In this document: in pieces, positions 7,194 through 13,392 of the stretch
How the letters are laid out: each line of letters begins with the position of its first letter
Numbering within the stretch: position 1 is the first letter of the stretch
Origin: a virus
Virus record (IMG/VR): IMGVR_UViG_3300020293_000048
Coordinates: 1-20,140 of that record
Reading direction: 5' to 3' (one strand)
DNA length: 20,140 nt
Program-made: the position numbers and the translations under genes
The notes under the pieces: model-generated
The model's input: only the letters and a program-made list of their open reading frames with translations
Database searches by the model: none
Told to the model about the DNA's origin: nothing

Positions 7194-7708
7194 GCGAAAA
7201 GAAAAGAGGAAGAGGGAGACCAAAGGGTTCTCCTAATAAACCAAAAATGGAATTGATTACGGAGAGACAAACTCTCACTAACAATGCAGATGTGTATGAG
7301 ATTCTTTGTCAAGCAGATATAGTTGCACAGGAAGACGAAGCAAAAGCAATACACGGTCTAACAGTATTCAATGATAGGAACGGTGCAGTATTACCAATCC
7401 TTCGTTGGGTGTTTGATAGTAATATCAATTCGACATTACCCGAAGGGCCAACCCCTTTCAATAGGAATGACGCACCAGCTTCAGACCTTGCAGAAACATC
7501 ATTAAGGTTCGAACATAAAATGTTCAAATACTTTGTGACAGAAGAAGTTCCACAAACTCGTAGAGAGACTATGTGGATTGAATTGTTAGAAGGCATTCCA
7601 CAAAAGGAAGCTGAACTAATGGAACTAGTGAAAGACGGAGTATGGCCGTTTCCAAATGTGACTAAAAGTCTTGCAGAAAAAGCCTTTCCGAATATCACAT
7701 TTAACTAA
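7190..7708 (+). CDS. AT-hook-like protein of unknown function, next to rnh
   Basis: This 172-aa protein opens with a lysine/arginine-rich tail holding a GRGRPKGSPNKPK motif (residues 7-19), close to an AT-hook core (GRP flanked by basic residues) that binds the minor groove of AT-rich DNA. The remainder is globular and acidic with no motif I know, including a helical segment ERQTLTNNADVYEILCQAD and a C-terminal block with WIELLEGIPQKEAELMELV. It starts inside the rnh stop (ATGA). T4 has its small double-stranded DNA-binding protein DsbA in the same position after rnh; there is no visible homology, so any shared role is speculative. Confidence 0.7.
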   Translation: MSEKKRGRGRPKGSPNKPKMELITERQTLTNNADVYEILCQADIVAQEDEAKAIHGLTVFNDRNGAVLPILRWVFDSNINSTLPEGPTPFNRNDAPASDLAETSLRFEHKMFKYFVTEEVPQTRRETMWIELLEGIPQKEAELMELVKDGVWPFPNVTKSLAEKAFPNITFN

Positions 7709-7715
7709 ATATTAT

Positions 7716-7808
7716 ATGTCCACAGAGACTATACATAAAATAAGGAAAGGGAACATTAACTTTCCAGTGTGTAAACTTTCTAGTCGAGTTGGACTCCATG
7801 GAGCTTAA
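7716..7808 (+). CDS. possible tiny ORF (30 aa) filling the gap before the EF-hand protein
   Basis: A 30-codon frame starts at ATG 7716 and ends TAA 7806-7808, two bases before the next ATG. The peptide (MSTETIHKIRKGNINFPVCK...) is basic. There is no Shine-Dalgarno site, but a one-mismatch late-box-like sequence (ACTAAATA, 7704-7711) ends 4 nt upstream. The same 102-nt gap also holds a 6-bp hairpin (GGAAAG 7744-7749 with CTTTCC 7760-7765) and the perfect palindrome CTCCATGGAG (7794-7803), so it may be untranslated leader instead. Confidence 0.3.
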   Translation: MSTETIHKIRKGNINFPVCKLSSRVGLHGA

Positions 7809-7810
7809 AT

Positions 7811-9067
7811 ATGGCAGAAGAAATTAAAAGTGAATTTGCACAAGATAGTGCTACTCCACCCGAGAAGACAGAGTTAGAGAGAATACAAGAAAGAATCTCA
7901 AACTACAAAGTATCGATATCACCGAATACTGCTCTGTTTATTCAGAACCTAACTAAACAATCTTTAGAAAGTCCAACCAAGGTTGAAGACCTAGACGCGT
8001 ATGTTGTAATCAGAAATGAACTTACAGAAGGACTAGCTGAATATCAAACACAGGTTCAGAATGCTCAAAGGAGAATGACTCAACTACAAGAAGAACATGT
8101 TCTTGCAAAACAAAAAGAACTTGCAGACAAAGAACAAAAACTTATAGAGAGTAGAGACGCTGAAAGACAGTTAAGAAAGTCTGTAGAAGATAGACTTGCA
8201 CAAATGGAAGCAGTTCTAAAATCACATGGTATTAGTTTAGACTTGAATCAAGACGGTGTAGTTGGATTACAAGAAGGACAACCTCAAGAGAATCTATCAC
8301 CCGAAGAACTTGCAGAGGTCAACAGTATCATTCAAGAAAGATATGCAAGCGATACACAAAGTAAAGTGAGTCGTGCATTTGAAACTGCAAGAGCATTGAA
8401 TCCCGAACCTACAGACCAAGATAAGTTTGAGGCAAAGGTTGAGGCAACTAAAAAGTCTTTCAAAGAATGGGAAGACGCACAACAGACAATCGAACTAGAA
8501 GTTCCCGAAGACGCAAAGGGAACAGAAGACTTTGATTCTACTGTAGAAGAAGTTGCAAAGGCAAATGAGAATGTTCCATTCCAACCAGAGCCACAAGCAA
8601 AAACTACAATTGCAAAAGACGGTGCAACGATTCCACAGTCTCATACAACACAACCTATACTAGGTGGTGGTAATGCACCTAACCTTAAGATGAACACCGA
8701 GAAGAGTGTGTCTGAAACAATGCAAGAAGAACTAGAACCGATTCAAGCACCAAAGGTTAGAATGGTTGAAGAAGATAATATTGCAGAAGTCGAAGAGACA
8801 GAAGAATATGAAGAAGTCACTATTCCAACAAGAACAGAATTAGAAAGTTTTACAAAAACTAAAATCAAAGCAGAAGCAAAAGCATTAGGGTTCGATGTAA
8901 ATATCAAAGATACTAAAACTGAAATGATTGATTCTTTTATAAATCAAACAGAAGCTTTTATTCAAGACTTACAGGATAGTGGGGAGTTTGTTTCTGCACA
9001 AACAGATGAGGAAGACAATGCTGAAGAAACTGACACCAATGTTAGAGACGGTGGATACTTCAATTAA
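7811..9067 (+). CDS. acidic coiled-coil protein with an EF-hand loop and a SAP/Rho-N-like C-terminus
   Basis: This 418-aa, strongly acidic protein starts at ATG 7811 behind GGAG (7800-7803). A helical N-terminal domain (about 20-80) leads into a heptad-like coiled coil (about 80-138: QVQNAQRRMTQLQEEHVL...KEQKLIESRDAERQLRKSVEDRL). Residues 144-155 (DLNQDGVVGLQE) are a canonical calcium-binding EF-hand loop with ligands at positions 1, 3, 5 and 12. A long low-complexity, Glu/Pro/Gln-rich middle (about 225-335) follows. Residues 340-378 (TRTELESFTKTKIKAEAKALGF...TKTEMIDSFI) resemble the SAP/Rho-N helix-turn-helix style. The architecture suggests a virion, scaffold or DNA-associated protein rather than an enzyme. 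No specific family is recognised. Confidence 0.75.
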   Translation: MAEEIKSEFAQDSATPPEKTELERIQERISNYKVSISPNTALFIQNLTKQSLESPTKVEDLDAYVVIRNELTEGLAEYQTQVQNAQRRMTQLQEEHVLAKQKELADKEQKLIESRDAERQLRKSVEDRLAQMEAVLKSHGISLDLNQDGVVGLQEGQPQENLSPEELAEVNSIIQERYASDTQSKVSRAFETARALNPEPTDQDKFEAKVEATKKSFKEWEDAQQTIELEVPEDAKGTEDFDSTVEEVAKANENVPFQPEPQAKTTIAKDGATIPQSHTTQPILGGGNAPNLKMNTEKSVSETMQEELEPIQAPKVRMVEEDNIAEVEETEEYEEVTIPTRTELESFTKTKIKAEAKALGFDVNIKDTKTEMIDSFINQTEAFIQDLQDSGEFVSAQTDEEDNAEETDTNVRDGGYFN

Positions 9068-9461
9068 TGGTGAAGTTCTTCCTCACAAAGTTTCACAACA
9101 ATCAAAGTTATACGATTCTGTAGAACTACACAAAAACAGAACCGACTTACAAAGGTTTGATATCCCATGGGACTATGTCAACAAAGTCGGTTTTCGTTGG
9201 GACGATAAACTCTATGTCGTCCTCGAAGACGATAAGCTTATCTTTTCAAGATTCAATTTAGAAGACTCGACAGAGTATCCTGTATTCTTTTCTGCATTGG
9301 GTGGAGACCCTAGGTCTACTGTTATTGATAGAGATACGGATAATGCTTATACTCTAATACAAAGTGATAGGTCACCATTTGAAATTGGTGAAGAAATAAA
9401 ATTTAATTATGTTCATGAACAGGGAGACACAGAGAGACATCTCATGGTCGAACATGTCTAG
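9018..9461 (+). CDS. unknown beta-rich protein upstream of the radical SAM gene
   Basis: I choose ATG 9018 (147 aa) because GAGGAAG (9008-9014) precedes it; ATG 9039 (140 aa) and a GTG at 8979 are alternatives in the same frame. It overlaps the end of the EF-hand gene by about 50 nt. The body contains many beta-strand-like stretches (YVNKVGFRWDDKLYVVLEDDKLIFSRF) and a negatively charged tail, and its stop lies inside the next gene's start region. There are no metal-binding or catalytic motifs that I can name. It could be a small virion protein going with the preceding gene, or a partner of the radical SAM/SDR pair; the sequence alone does not decide. Confidence 0.65.
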   Translation: MLKKLTPMLETVDTSINGEVLPHKVSQQSKLYDSVELHKNRTDLQRFDIPWDYVNKVGFRWDDKLYVVLEDDKLIFSRFNLEDSTEYPVFFSALGGDPRSTVIDRDTDNAYTLIQSDRSPFEIGEEIKFNYVHEQGDTERHLMVEHV

Positions 9462-10374
9462 GAACATTCCTATAAATGCTGTAGACCAGTTTGATTTTCT
9501 AGAGCATAGAAGAGAACAGGAAAAGAAACACTGGAATGATAAAAATTTTACTCAACCCCTTGACTCAATTCTTACGGTTGAAATTAATACTACTGAGCTG
9601 TGCAACAGGTCATGTGTCTTTTGTCCAAGACATGACCCAACAGTATTTCCCAACAGGAATCTCCACCTTACAGTTAAGGGTGCTCAAACCATTGCAGAAG
9701 AGTTAGCAGATAATCAATATAATGGTAAAATATCTTTCAGTGGATTTGGAGAGAACCTTCTCAATCCAAACTTCATAGAGATAGTGAAGGAGTTTAGATT
9801 TTATTTACCTACTGCAACATTAGAATGTAATACAAATGGTGATAGACTAACAGAAAAATATATCAATGATTTGTATAGAGCTGGTCTTGATTTGCTTTAC
9901 ATAAATCTTTATGACGGGATAGAACAAATAGAACACTTCGAATCTATGTTGAAAGAAACTAGAGAAGACAGATATAAATTTAGAATGCACTGGGGTGACT
10001 TTGAGAAACATGGATTAATACTTAACAATAGAAGTGGAGTGATAGACTGGGTCGGTGTTGAAGAAAGTGATATCAAATCACTTCAAGGTAAACCATGTCA
10101 TTATCCTTTTTATAAAATGTTTGTAGATTGGAATGGTGATGTCTTATTCTGTTCTAACGATTGGGGAAGAGAACATGTCGTGGGTAATCTTTTGACAATG
10201 TCTCTACATGAAGTTTGGTTCAGTAAACCTATGACAAAGATTCGTAAAAAATTAATGAAAGGAGATAGAAGTTTATCTCCGTGTAATAAATGTAGTGTAG
10301 ACGGTTCGTTATTTGGTAAACCGTCTTTCGATATAGTGAGGAAATATTATGAAGGTGGCAATAACAGGAACTAG
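9454..10374 (+). CDS. radical SAM enzyme with SPASM-type C-terminal cluster domain
   Basis: With the start at ATG 9454 (306 aa; ATG 9409 would add 15 residues) the protein shows the radical SAM motif C50-x3-C54-x2-C57 in TTELCNRSCVFCPRH, which binds the [4Fe-4S] cluster that cleaves S-adenosylmethionine. ISFSGFGENLLNP (93-105) is the GGE-like strand, and ECNTNGD (124-130) is the next conserved strand. The tail carries a SPASM-like Cys pattern: C215, C233 (GDVLFCSNDWG), C277 and C280 (SPCNKC), which would hold an auxiliary Fe-S cluster. Such enzymes often modify peptides, sugars or aminoglycoside-like compounds. The next gene (SDR) overlaps by 26 nt, arguing for a joint pathway. The IscA-like protein at 2937 may supply its clusters (inference). 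Confidence 0.9.
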   Translation: MSRNIPINAVDQFDFLEHRREQEKKHWNDKNFTQPLDSILTVEINTTELCNRSCVFCPRHDPTVFPNRNLHLTVKGAQTIAEELADNQYNGKISFSGFGENLLNPNFIEIVKEFRFYLPTATLECNTNGDRLTEKYINDLYRAGLDLLYINLYDGIEQIEHFESMLKETREDRYKFRMHWGDFEKHGLILNNRSGVIDWVGVEESDIKSLQGKPCHYPFYKMFVDWNGDVLFCSNDWGREHVVGNLLTMSLHEVWFSKPMTKIRKKLMKGDRSLSPCNKCSVDGSLFGKPSFDIVRKYYEGGNNRN

Positions 10375-10942
10375 TGGTCTTGCAAGAGTAATCAAAGATA
10401 AACTAGAAGAACAAGATATAAAGGTATCTACTCCAAGAGTTGAAGACCTTACAATGAACGGAACTAACTGGTGGGGATTTGATTCTAATAATTCTAATCA
10501 TGTAGATGTTCTAATTAACTTTGCACACAAAGGTTTTGAACAAACTAGGATTTTAGATATCACACACCAAGCATGGAAAGAAGACCGAAGTAAATATCTA
10601 ATTAATTTCAGTTCTCGAGCAGCTCAACCAAACATATCTAAAGGTCATGTTTATGCAGCTGAAAAAGCTGCACTTAATCACCTTGCAAATAATCTAACTT
10701 ATAATTCTGACAGACAATACAAAATGACAACTTTGAATCTAGGTCTTTTGAACAATGACGACTTACCAAGTTTATCTCATGGAGAAGTTGCAGAATTAGT
10801 TTCATGGTTGATTGCAAATCCAAAGATAGAAATTACAGACATGACTGTGTCTGCACATGCAAACTATATAGAAGTTCAGAATGATAAACAGACACTACTG
10901 GAACTAGAAAAAGATTTCCTTAAATTCAATAAAGATAATTAA
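10349..10942 (+). CDS. short-chain dehydrogenase/reductase family protein
   Basis: The 197-aa product has the SDR layout: a Rossmann opening MKVAITGTSGLARVI (T6-G7-x-x-G10), an NFAH block at 57-60 in the NNAG position, the catalytic-type serines in INFSSRAAQP (S88, S89), and YAAEK (Y102, K106) as the active-site YxxxK. It is about 50 residues shorter than a classical SDR, mostly in the substrate-binding C-terminal part and in the loop after the first strand. It is therefore minimal but has its catalytic residues, so it may be an active NAD(P)-dependent oxidoreductase. GAGGAA (10338-10343) is a good Shine-Dalgarno site before the ATG. Overlap with the radical SAM gene suggests that they act on the same compound. 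Confidence 0.85.
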   Translation: MKVAITGTSGLARVIKDKLEEQDIKVSTPRVEDLTMNGTNWWGFDSNNSNHVDVLINFAHKGFEQTRILDITHQAWKEDRSKYLINFSSRAAQPNISKGHVYAAEKAALNHLANNLTYNSDRQYKMTTLNLGLLNNDDLPSLSHGEVAELVSWLIANPKIEITDMTVSAHANYIEVQNDKQTLLELEKDFLKFNKDN

Positions 10943-11004
10943 TATATTCCATAAGTTCACTGTTTAGAATCCCTAAATAAATTATACTAATATGCAAATA
11001 TAAA

Positions 11005-11011
11005 CGGAGAT
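11005..11011 (+). promoter_or_regulatory. Shine-Dalgarno CGGAGAT deciding the DHODH start
   Basis: CGGAGAT lies just upstream of ATG 11016 and supports this start over the internal ATG at 11052. The 73-nt gap before it (10943-11015) is AT-rich, has a TATACT at 10983-10988, and shows no convincing -35 element. Confidence 0.5.
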
Positions 11012-11015
11012 TATA

Positions 11016-12176
11016 ATGCACAGCACAATTATTGGTATAAGAAATAAAATCATGTGGGCGGGGTATCGTTTAATGAGACCTCTTATATTCCTTATGGAAC
11101 CCGAACAAGCTCATTACTCTTTGAAGAGAGTAGGTGTATTCTTGGGCAGTAATCCTATCACTAGAGGATTAACAAGTTTACTCATGGACTACAATCATAA
11201 GAGTCTAAACATAGAGGTTGACGGTATCCAGTATAGGAACCCCGTAGGTTTATCAGCAGGATTCGATAAGGACGGAGAGTTAGGAAAGATATATCCTTCA
11301 ATGGGATTTGGTCTTGCAGAACTTGGTTCGTTCACTGGAGAAGTTTGCCCAGGCAACCCAGGCAAGAGATTATTCAGAATGATTAAGTCTAAAGCTATTG
11401 TTGTATGGTATGGTCTGAATAACGAAGGTGCAGAAAAGATATCTTCACGACTAAAAGACTTTGACTTTGGAAGACTTAAGGTCGGTATCAATGCAGCCAA
11501 CTCTAACTTAACACCCGAGTTTATATTAGAAGATTCTATCAGTGATTACCTCAAGACAATGAAAGCATTCAAAGATGTAGGAGACTATTACGATATCAAT
11601 ATCAGTTGTCCTAATACTCAAGAGGGTGAACCGTTTGTAGACAAAGACAATCTATGTGAATTACTTTGTGCAGTCAATGAAGAGATTAGACCTATCAGTG
11701 ATAAACCAATTTATATAAAACTTGCAGCCGACATGACGATAGACGAAATCAATACTATTGTAGATACAAGTATGGAACATGGTATAGACGGATTTGTTTG
11801 CACTAACCTTGCAAAACCACAATTCAATACTGAACATAGACCCGAAGAATATCCTACAGTAGACGGTAGACTTCCAGCTGGTAAGGGTGCAATGAGTGGG
11901 CAACCTCTATCAAGAATATCTACAGATGTTATTCGACATGTATACAGACGAACTAAAGGTAAAGTGACTATCATTGGAGTGGGCGGAATCTTTAGTGCAA
12001 AAGACGCTTACGAAAAGATTACATCAGGTGCAAGTTTACTTCACATGATTACCACAATGATATTTGACGGCCCACAAAATATCAATGAGATTAACAGAGG
12101 TCTAGTCAAACTACTCAAGAAAGACGGGTTCAATTCTATAGGAGAAGCTGTAGGTTCACGCAATCCATTACTATAA
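11016..12176 (+). CDS. class 2 (membrane-type) dihydroorotate dehydrogenase homologue
   Basis: This 386-aa protein aligns along its length with class 2 PyrD, the quinone-linked FMN enzyme of pyrimidine synthesis. It has the membrane-docking N-terminus with MEPEQAH (27-33), NPVGLSAGFDKDGE (75-88), INISCPNT (194-201), SGQPLSRISTDVIR (294-307), and the FMN phosphate loop TIIGVGGIFSAKDAYEKITSGASLLHM. The E. coli catalytic base Ser175 (NISSPNT) is replaced by C198, as in class 1 enzymes. The orotate-contacting Asn in NRMGFNN is replaced by V130 (VVWYGLNN), and TNTT is TNLA (264 onward). The fold is clear; activity on dihydroorotate is not guaranteed. By family it would act at the inner membrane. 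It is preceded by its own gap and a good Shine-Dalgarno site. Confidence 0.88.
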   Translation: MHSTIIGIRNKIMWAGYRLMRPLIFLMEPEQAHYSLKRVGVFLGSNPITRGLTSLLMDYNHKSLNIEVDGIQYRNPVGLSAGFDKDGELGKIYPSMGFGLAELGSFTGEVCPGNPGKRLFRMIKSKAIVVWYGLNNEGAEKISSRLKDFDFGRLKVGINAANSNLTPEFILEDSISDYLKTMKAFKDVGDYYDINISCPNTQEGEPFVDKDNLCELLCAVNEEIRPISDKPIYIKLAADMTIDEINTIVDTSMEHGIDGFVCTNLAKPQFNTEHRPEEYPTVDGRLPAGKGAMSGQPLSRISTDVIRHVYRRTKGKVTIIGVGGIFSAKDAYEKITSGASLLHMITTMIFDGPQNINEINRGLVKLLKKDGFNSIGEAVGSRNPLL

Positions 12177-12179
12177 ATA
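12172..12179 (+). promoter_or_regulatory. T4-type late promoter box TATAAATA
   Basis: An exact T4 late consensus octamer overlaps the stop of the DHODH gene and ends 5 nt before ATG 12185. No Shine-Dalgarno site is visible between them or just upstream. The geometry is identical to the boxes at 900 and 2924. Confidence 0.65.
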
Positions 12180-12184
12180 ATAGT

Positions 12185-12439
12185 ATGAGTTCAGAAATAG
12201 AATACAACGATTTTGGTTTTACTGCTTTAGACGGTGAAGGACTAAAGAAGGTTGATGTATCAATATCAAGTTCGACCCAAGAAGCAAAAGTAATCATTGA
12301 AAAACTAGACGACTTTATCAGACCTTTACTAGAGAATCTTGCAAAGGATTCTGATAAGGAATATATCTATTGGCCTAACCGTGTCGATATCATAAACAAA
12401 AAAATCCTCGAATTAGATAAAATAAAAGCAGGATTATAA
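12185..12439 (+). CDS. small acidic protein of unknown function (84 aa)
   Basis: This 84-aa soluble protein has a beta-like N-terminus (EIEYNDFGFTALDGEGLKKV) and a mostly helical remainder with DFIRPLLENLAKDSDKEYI, a YWPNR turn and a final helix IINKKILELDKIK. From memory it resembles a small conserved protein found in many T4-like cyanophages, whose function is unassigned; I cannot confirm that here. It stands alone behind an exact late promoter box, 8 nt after the DHODH gene, and so may be expressed late independently of the metabolic gene before it. There is no membrane segment and no metal motif. Confidence 0.75.
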   Translation: MSSEIEYNDFGFTALDGEGLKKVDVSISSSTQEAKVIIEKLDDFIRPLLENLAKDSDKEYIYWPNRVDIINKKILELDKIKAGL

Positions 12440-12451
12440 TTCAAAAACCCC

Positions 12452-12481
12452 TTTACAATGCCATAGGCTTTTTAGTATACT
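12452..12481 (+). promoter_or_regulatory. sigma70-type promoter (TTTACA, 18 bp, TATACT)
   Basis: The -35-like TTTACA (12452-12457) and the -10 TATACT (12476-12481) are separated by 18 bp. A 17-nt segment covering the spacer end and the -10 (12466-12482) recurs exactly at 13272-13288 in another promoter. It points at the gene starting at 12514. Both copies sit in short gaps before small genes, as early phage promoters usually do. Confidence 0.65.
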
Positions 12482-12513
12482 AGTATCCAATACAAACTAA
12501 ATGGAGATTTGTT

Positions 12514-12777
12514 ATGGATTCAATATACGATAGATACGAAGACAAGATTGTCCGTATGGGACGGAACCTTATCACAATGTGTGAGAGGAACGAGATATTC
12601 CCAAAGAATGATGAAATGTGGAATGCAGCTGTGACTGCTGGAAATAAGTTAGTCACAACTGGAACTACATGGTCTAGATTTCAAGGTGCAGAAGACCTTA
12701 ATGTTTTAGAGAAGAAAGCTGTTCAGTTTTATTTGGACAAATATGGCCTTGACTATAAGGCCCAAAAAATGTTATAA
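12514..12777 (+). CDS. small protein of unknown function (87 aa)
   Basis: An 87-aa helical protein begins at ATG 12514 behind TGGAGAT and downstream of a strong promoter. It has several aromatic and charged helices (IYDRYEDKIVRMGRNLITMCERN, EKKAVQFYLDKYGLDYKAQKML) and a polar middle (GNKLVTTGTTWSRFQG). I recognise no family. The promoter of the next gene lies inside its last 30 nt, so it is the first of a series of separately promoted small genes, a layout typical of early host-takeover regions in T4-like phages; that role is inferred from position. Confidence 0.7.
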   Translation: MDSIYDRYEDKIVRMGRNLITMCERNEIFPKNDEMWNAAVTAGNKLVTTGTTWSRFQGAEDLNVLEKKAVQFYLDKYGLDYKAQKML

Positions 12778-12778
12778 T
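12749..12778 (+). promoter_or_regulatory. sigma70-type promoter (TTGACT, 18 bp, TATAAT)
   Basis: A near-consensus -35 (TTGACT, 12749-12754) and a perfect -10 (TATAAT, 12773-12778) lie 18 bp apart, within the 3' end of the preceding gene. The predicted start falls near 12785, leaving a short leader containing GGAGAG before ATG 12802. Confidence 0.7.
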
Positions 12779-12801
12779 ACTTGTATAGATTGGAGAGTAT
12801 T

Positions 12802-13155
12802 ATGAAAATATTAGAATATGAAGTAAACGAAGTTGGGAAGACAGGTTCTTCCCTCAAGGGTAATATAATTACCACATACGATAAATTGGTTTCCGTTCTA
12901 GGAAAACCTTCTTACACTGACGCAGACCCTTATGCAAAGGTGAGCTGTGAATGGAATTTGACTGTAAAGGTTGAAGACCCATACGATTCAGAAGATTACA
13001 CTTACGAAGACATTTCAATATACAGCTGGAAATACGGTTGTATTCCTGTGAACGAATGTTCTTGGAATGTAGGTGGGTTCAGTTATGAGGCAGAGGATAT
13101 TGCAGAAGCAATCCTTGAGAACTCAATAGAACCAGCATATAGTGAGGTTGCATAG
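12802..13155 (+). CDS. acidic protein of unknown function (117 aa)
   Basis: ATG 12802 is chosen over the TTG at 12781 because GGAGAG (about 12792) precedes it and the promoter -10 at 12773-12778 would leave the TTG untranscribed. The product is acidic and beta-rich, with many Tyr, Trp and Asp residues (KVEDPYDSEDYTYEDISIYSWKYG) and a helical end (EAEDIAEAILENS). It resembles, from memory, small conserved proteins in T4-like cyanophages with no assigned role. Two cysteines (CEW, CSWN) show no metal-site spacing. It has its own strong promoter and is followed by a structured non-coding gap. Confidence 0.75.
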   Translation: MKILEYEVNEVGKTGSSLKGNIITTYDKLVSVLGKPSYTDADPYAKVSCEWNLTVKVEDPYDSEDYTYEDISIYSWKYGCIPVNECSWNVGGFSYEAEDIAEAILENSIEPAYSEVA

Positions 13156-13173
13156 TTTAGGGTCGTAAGACTC

Positions 13174-13254
13174 GGGGAAGGGATAATGGGTCAAGTATCA
13201 CAAAATCCACAAGCATTTACACGATTGATGTGTGAGACCCACCCCTCCTTTTTT
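13174..13254 (+). terminator. long imperfect hairpin followed by six T: terminator or structured RNA
   Basis: Nested complementary segments face each other. TGGGTC (13187-13192) pairs with GACCCA (13236-13241), TCACA (13198-13202) with TGTGA (13231-13235), and AATC (13204-13207) with GATT (13223-13226). Outside these, a GGGGAAGGG run can partly pair with ACCCCTCC, directly before TTTTTT (13249-13254). This looks like a rho-independent terminator closing the unit of the 12802 gene just before the next promoter, although the large loop is unusual. The 13156-13257 gap has no better coding explanation. Confidence 0.45.
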
Positions 13255-13257
13255 GCC

Positions 13258-13287
13258 TTGACAATGGGTTCGGCTTTTTAGTATACT
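13258..13287 (+). promoter_or_regulatory. strong sigma70-type promoter (TTGACA, 18 bp, TATACT)
   Basis: A perfect -35 (TTGACA, 13258-13263) and the -10 TATACT (13282-13287) are 18 bp apart. Seventeen bases around the -10 (13272-13288) are identical to the promoter at 12452-12481. The expected start is near 13294, the position of an ATG. The promoter drives the gene at 13389 and probably the following cluster. Confidence 0.75.
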
Positions 13288-13293
13288 ATAAAC

Positions 13294-13392
13294 ATGATGA
13301 GATTTATAGAAAAACACGGACTCCTAGATAGTGACTTCATTGTCCCTATGTTTGGGTTTATATTATTAATTTTTTTAGGAGAGACTATATGA
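13294..13392 (+). CDS. possible tiny hydrophobic peptide (32 aa)
   Basis: ATG 13294 opens a 32-codon frame (MMRFIEKHGLLDSDF...) ending in a hydrophobic run, FGFILLIFLG, and a TGA that overlaps the next start (ATGA). The first ATG coincides with the predicted transcription start, so translation would be leaderless; no Shine-Dalgarno site exists. The AGGAGA of the next gene lies within its last codons. It may be a leader peptide coupled to the 13389 gene, or simply an untranslated leader. Confidence 0.4.
   Translation: MMRFIEKHGLLDSDFIVPMFGFILLIFLGETI

Noticed and set aside
10983-10988. TATACT before the DHODH gene as a promoter
   Set aside because: No -35 hexamer of any quality exists at 16-18 bp spacing; the nearest similar sequence (TTCACT) is 21 bp away.
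13186-13281. 31-codon frame starting MGQVSQNPQ with a purine-rich stretch upstream
   Set aside because: It runs through the hairpin, the T-run and the -35/spacer of the next promoter, and the ribosome-like sequence is too close to the ATG.
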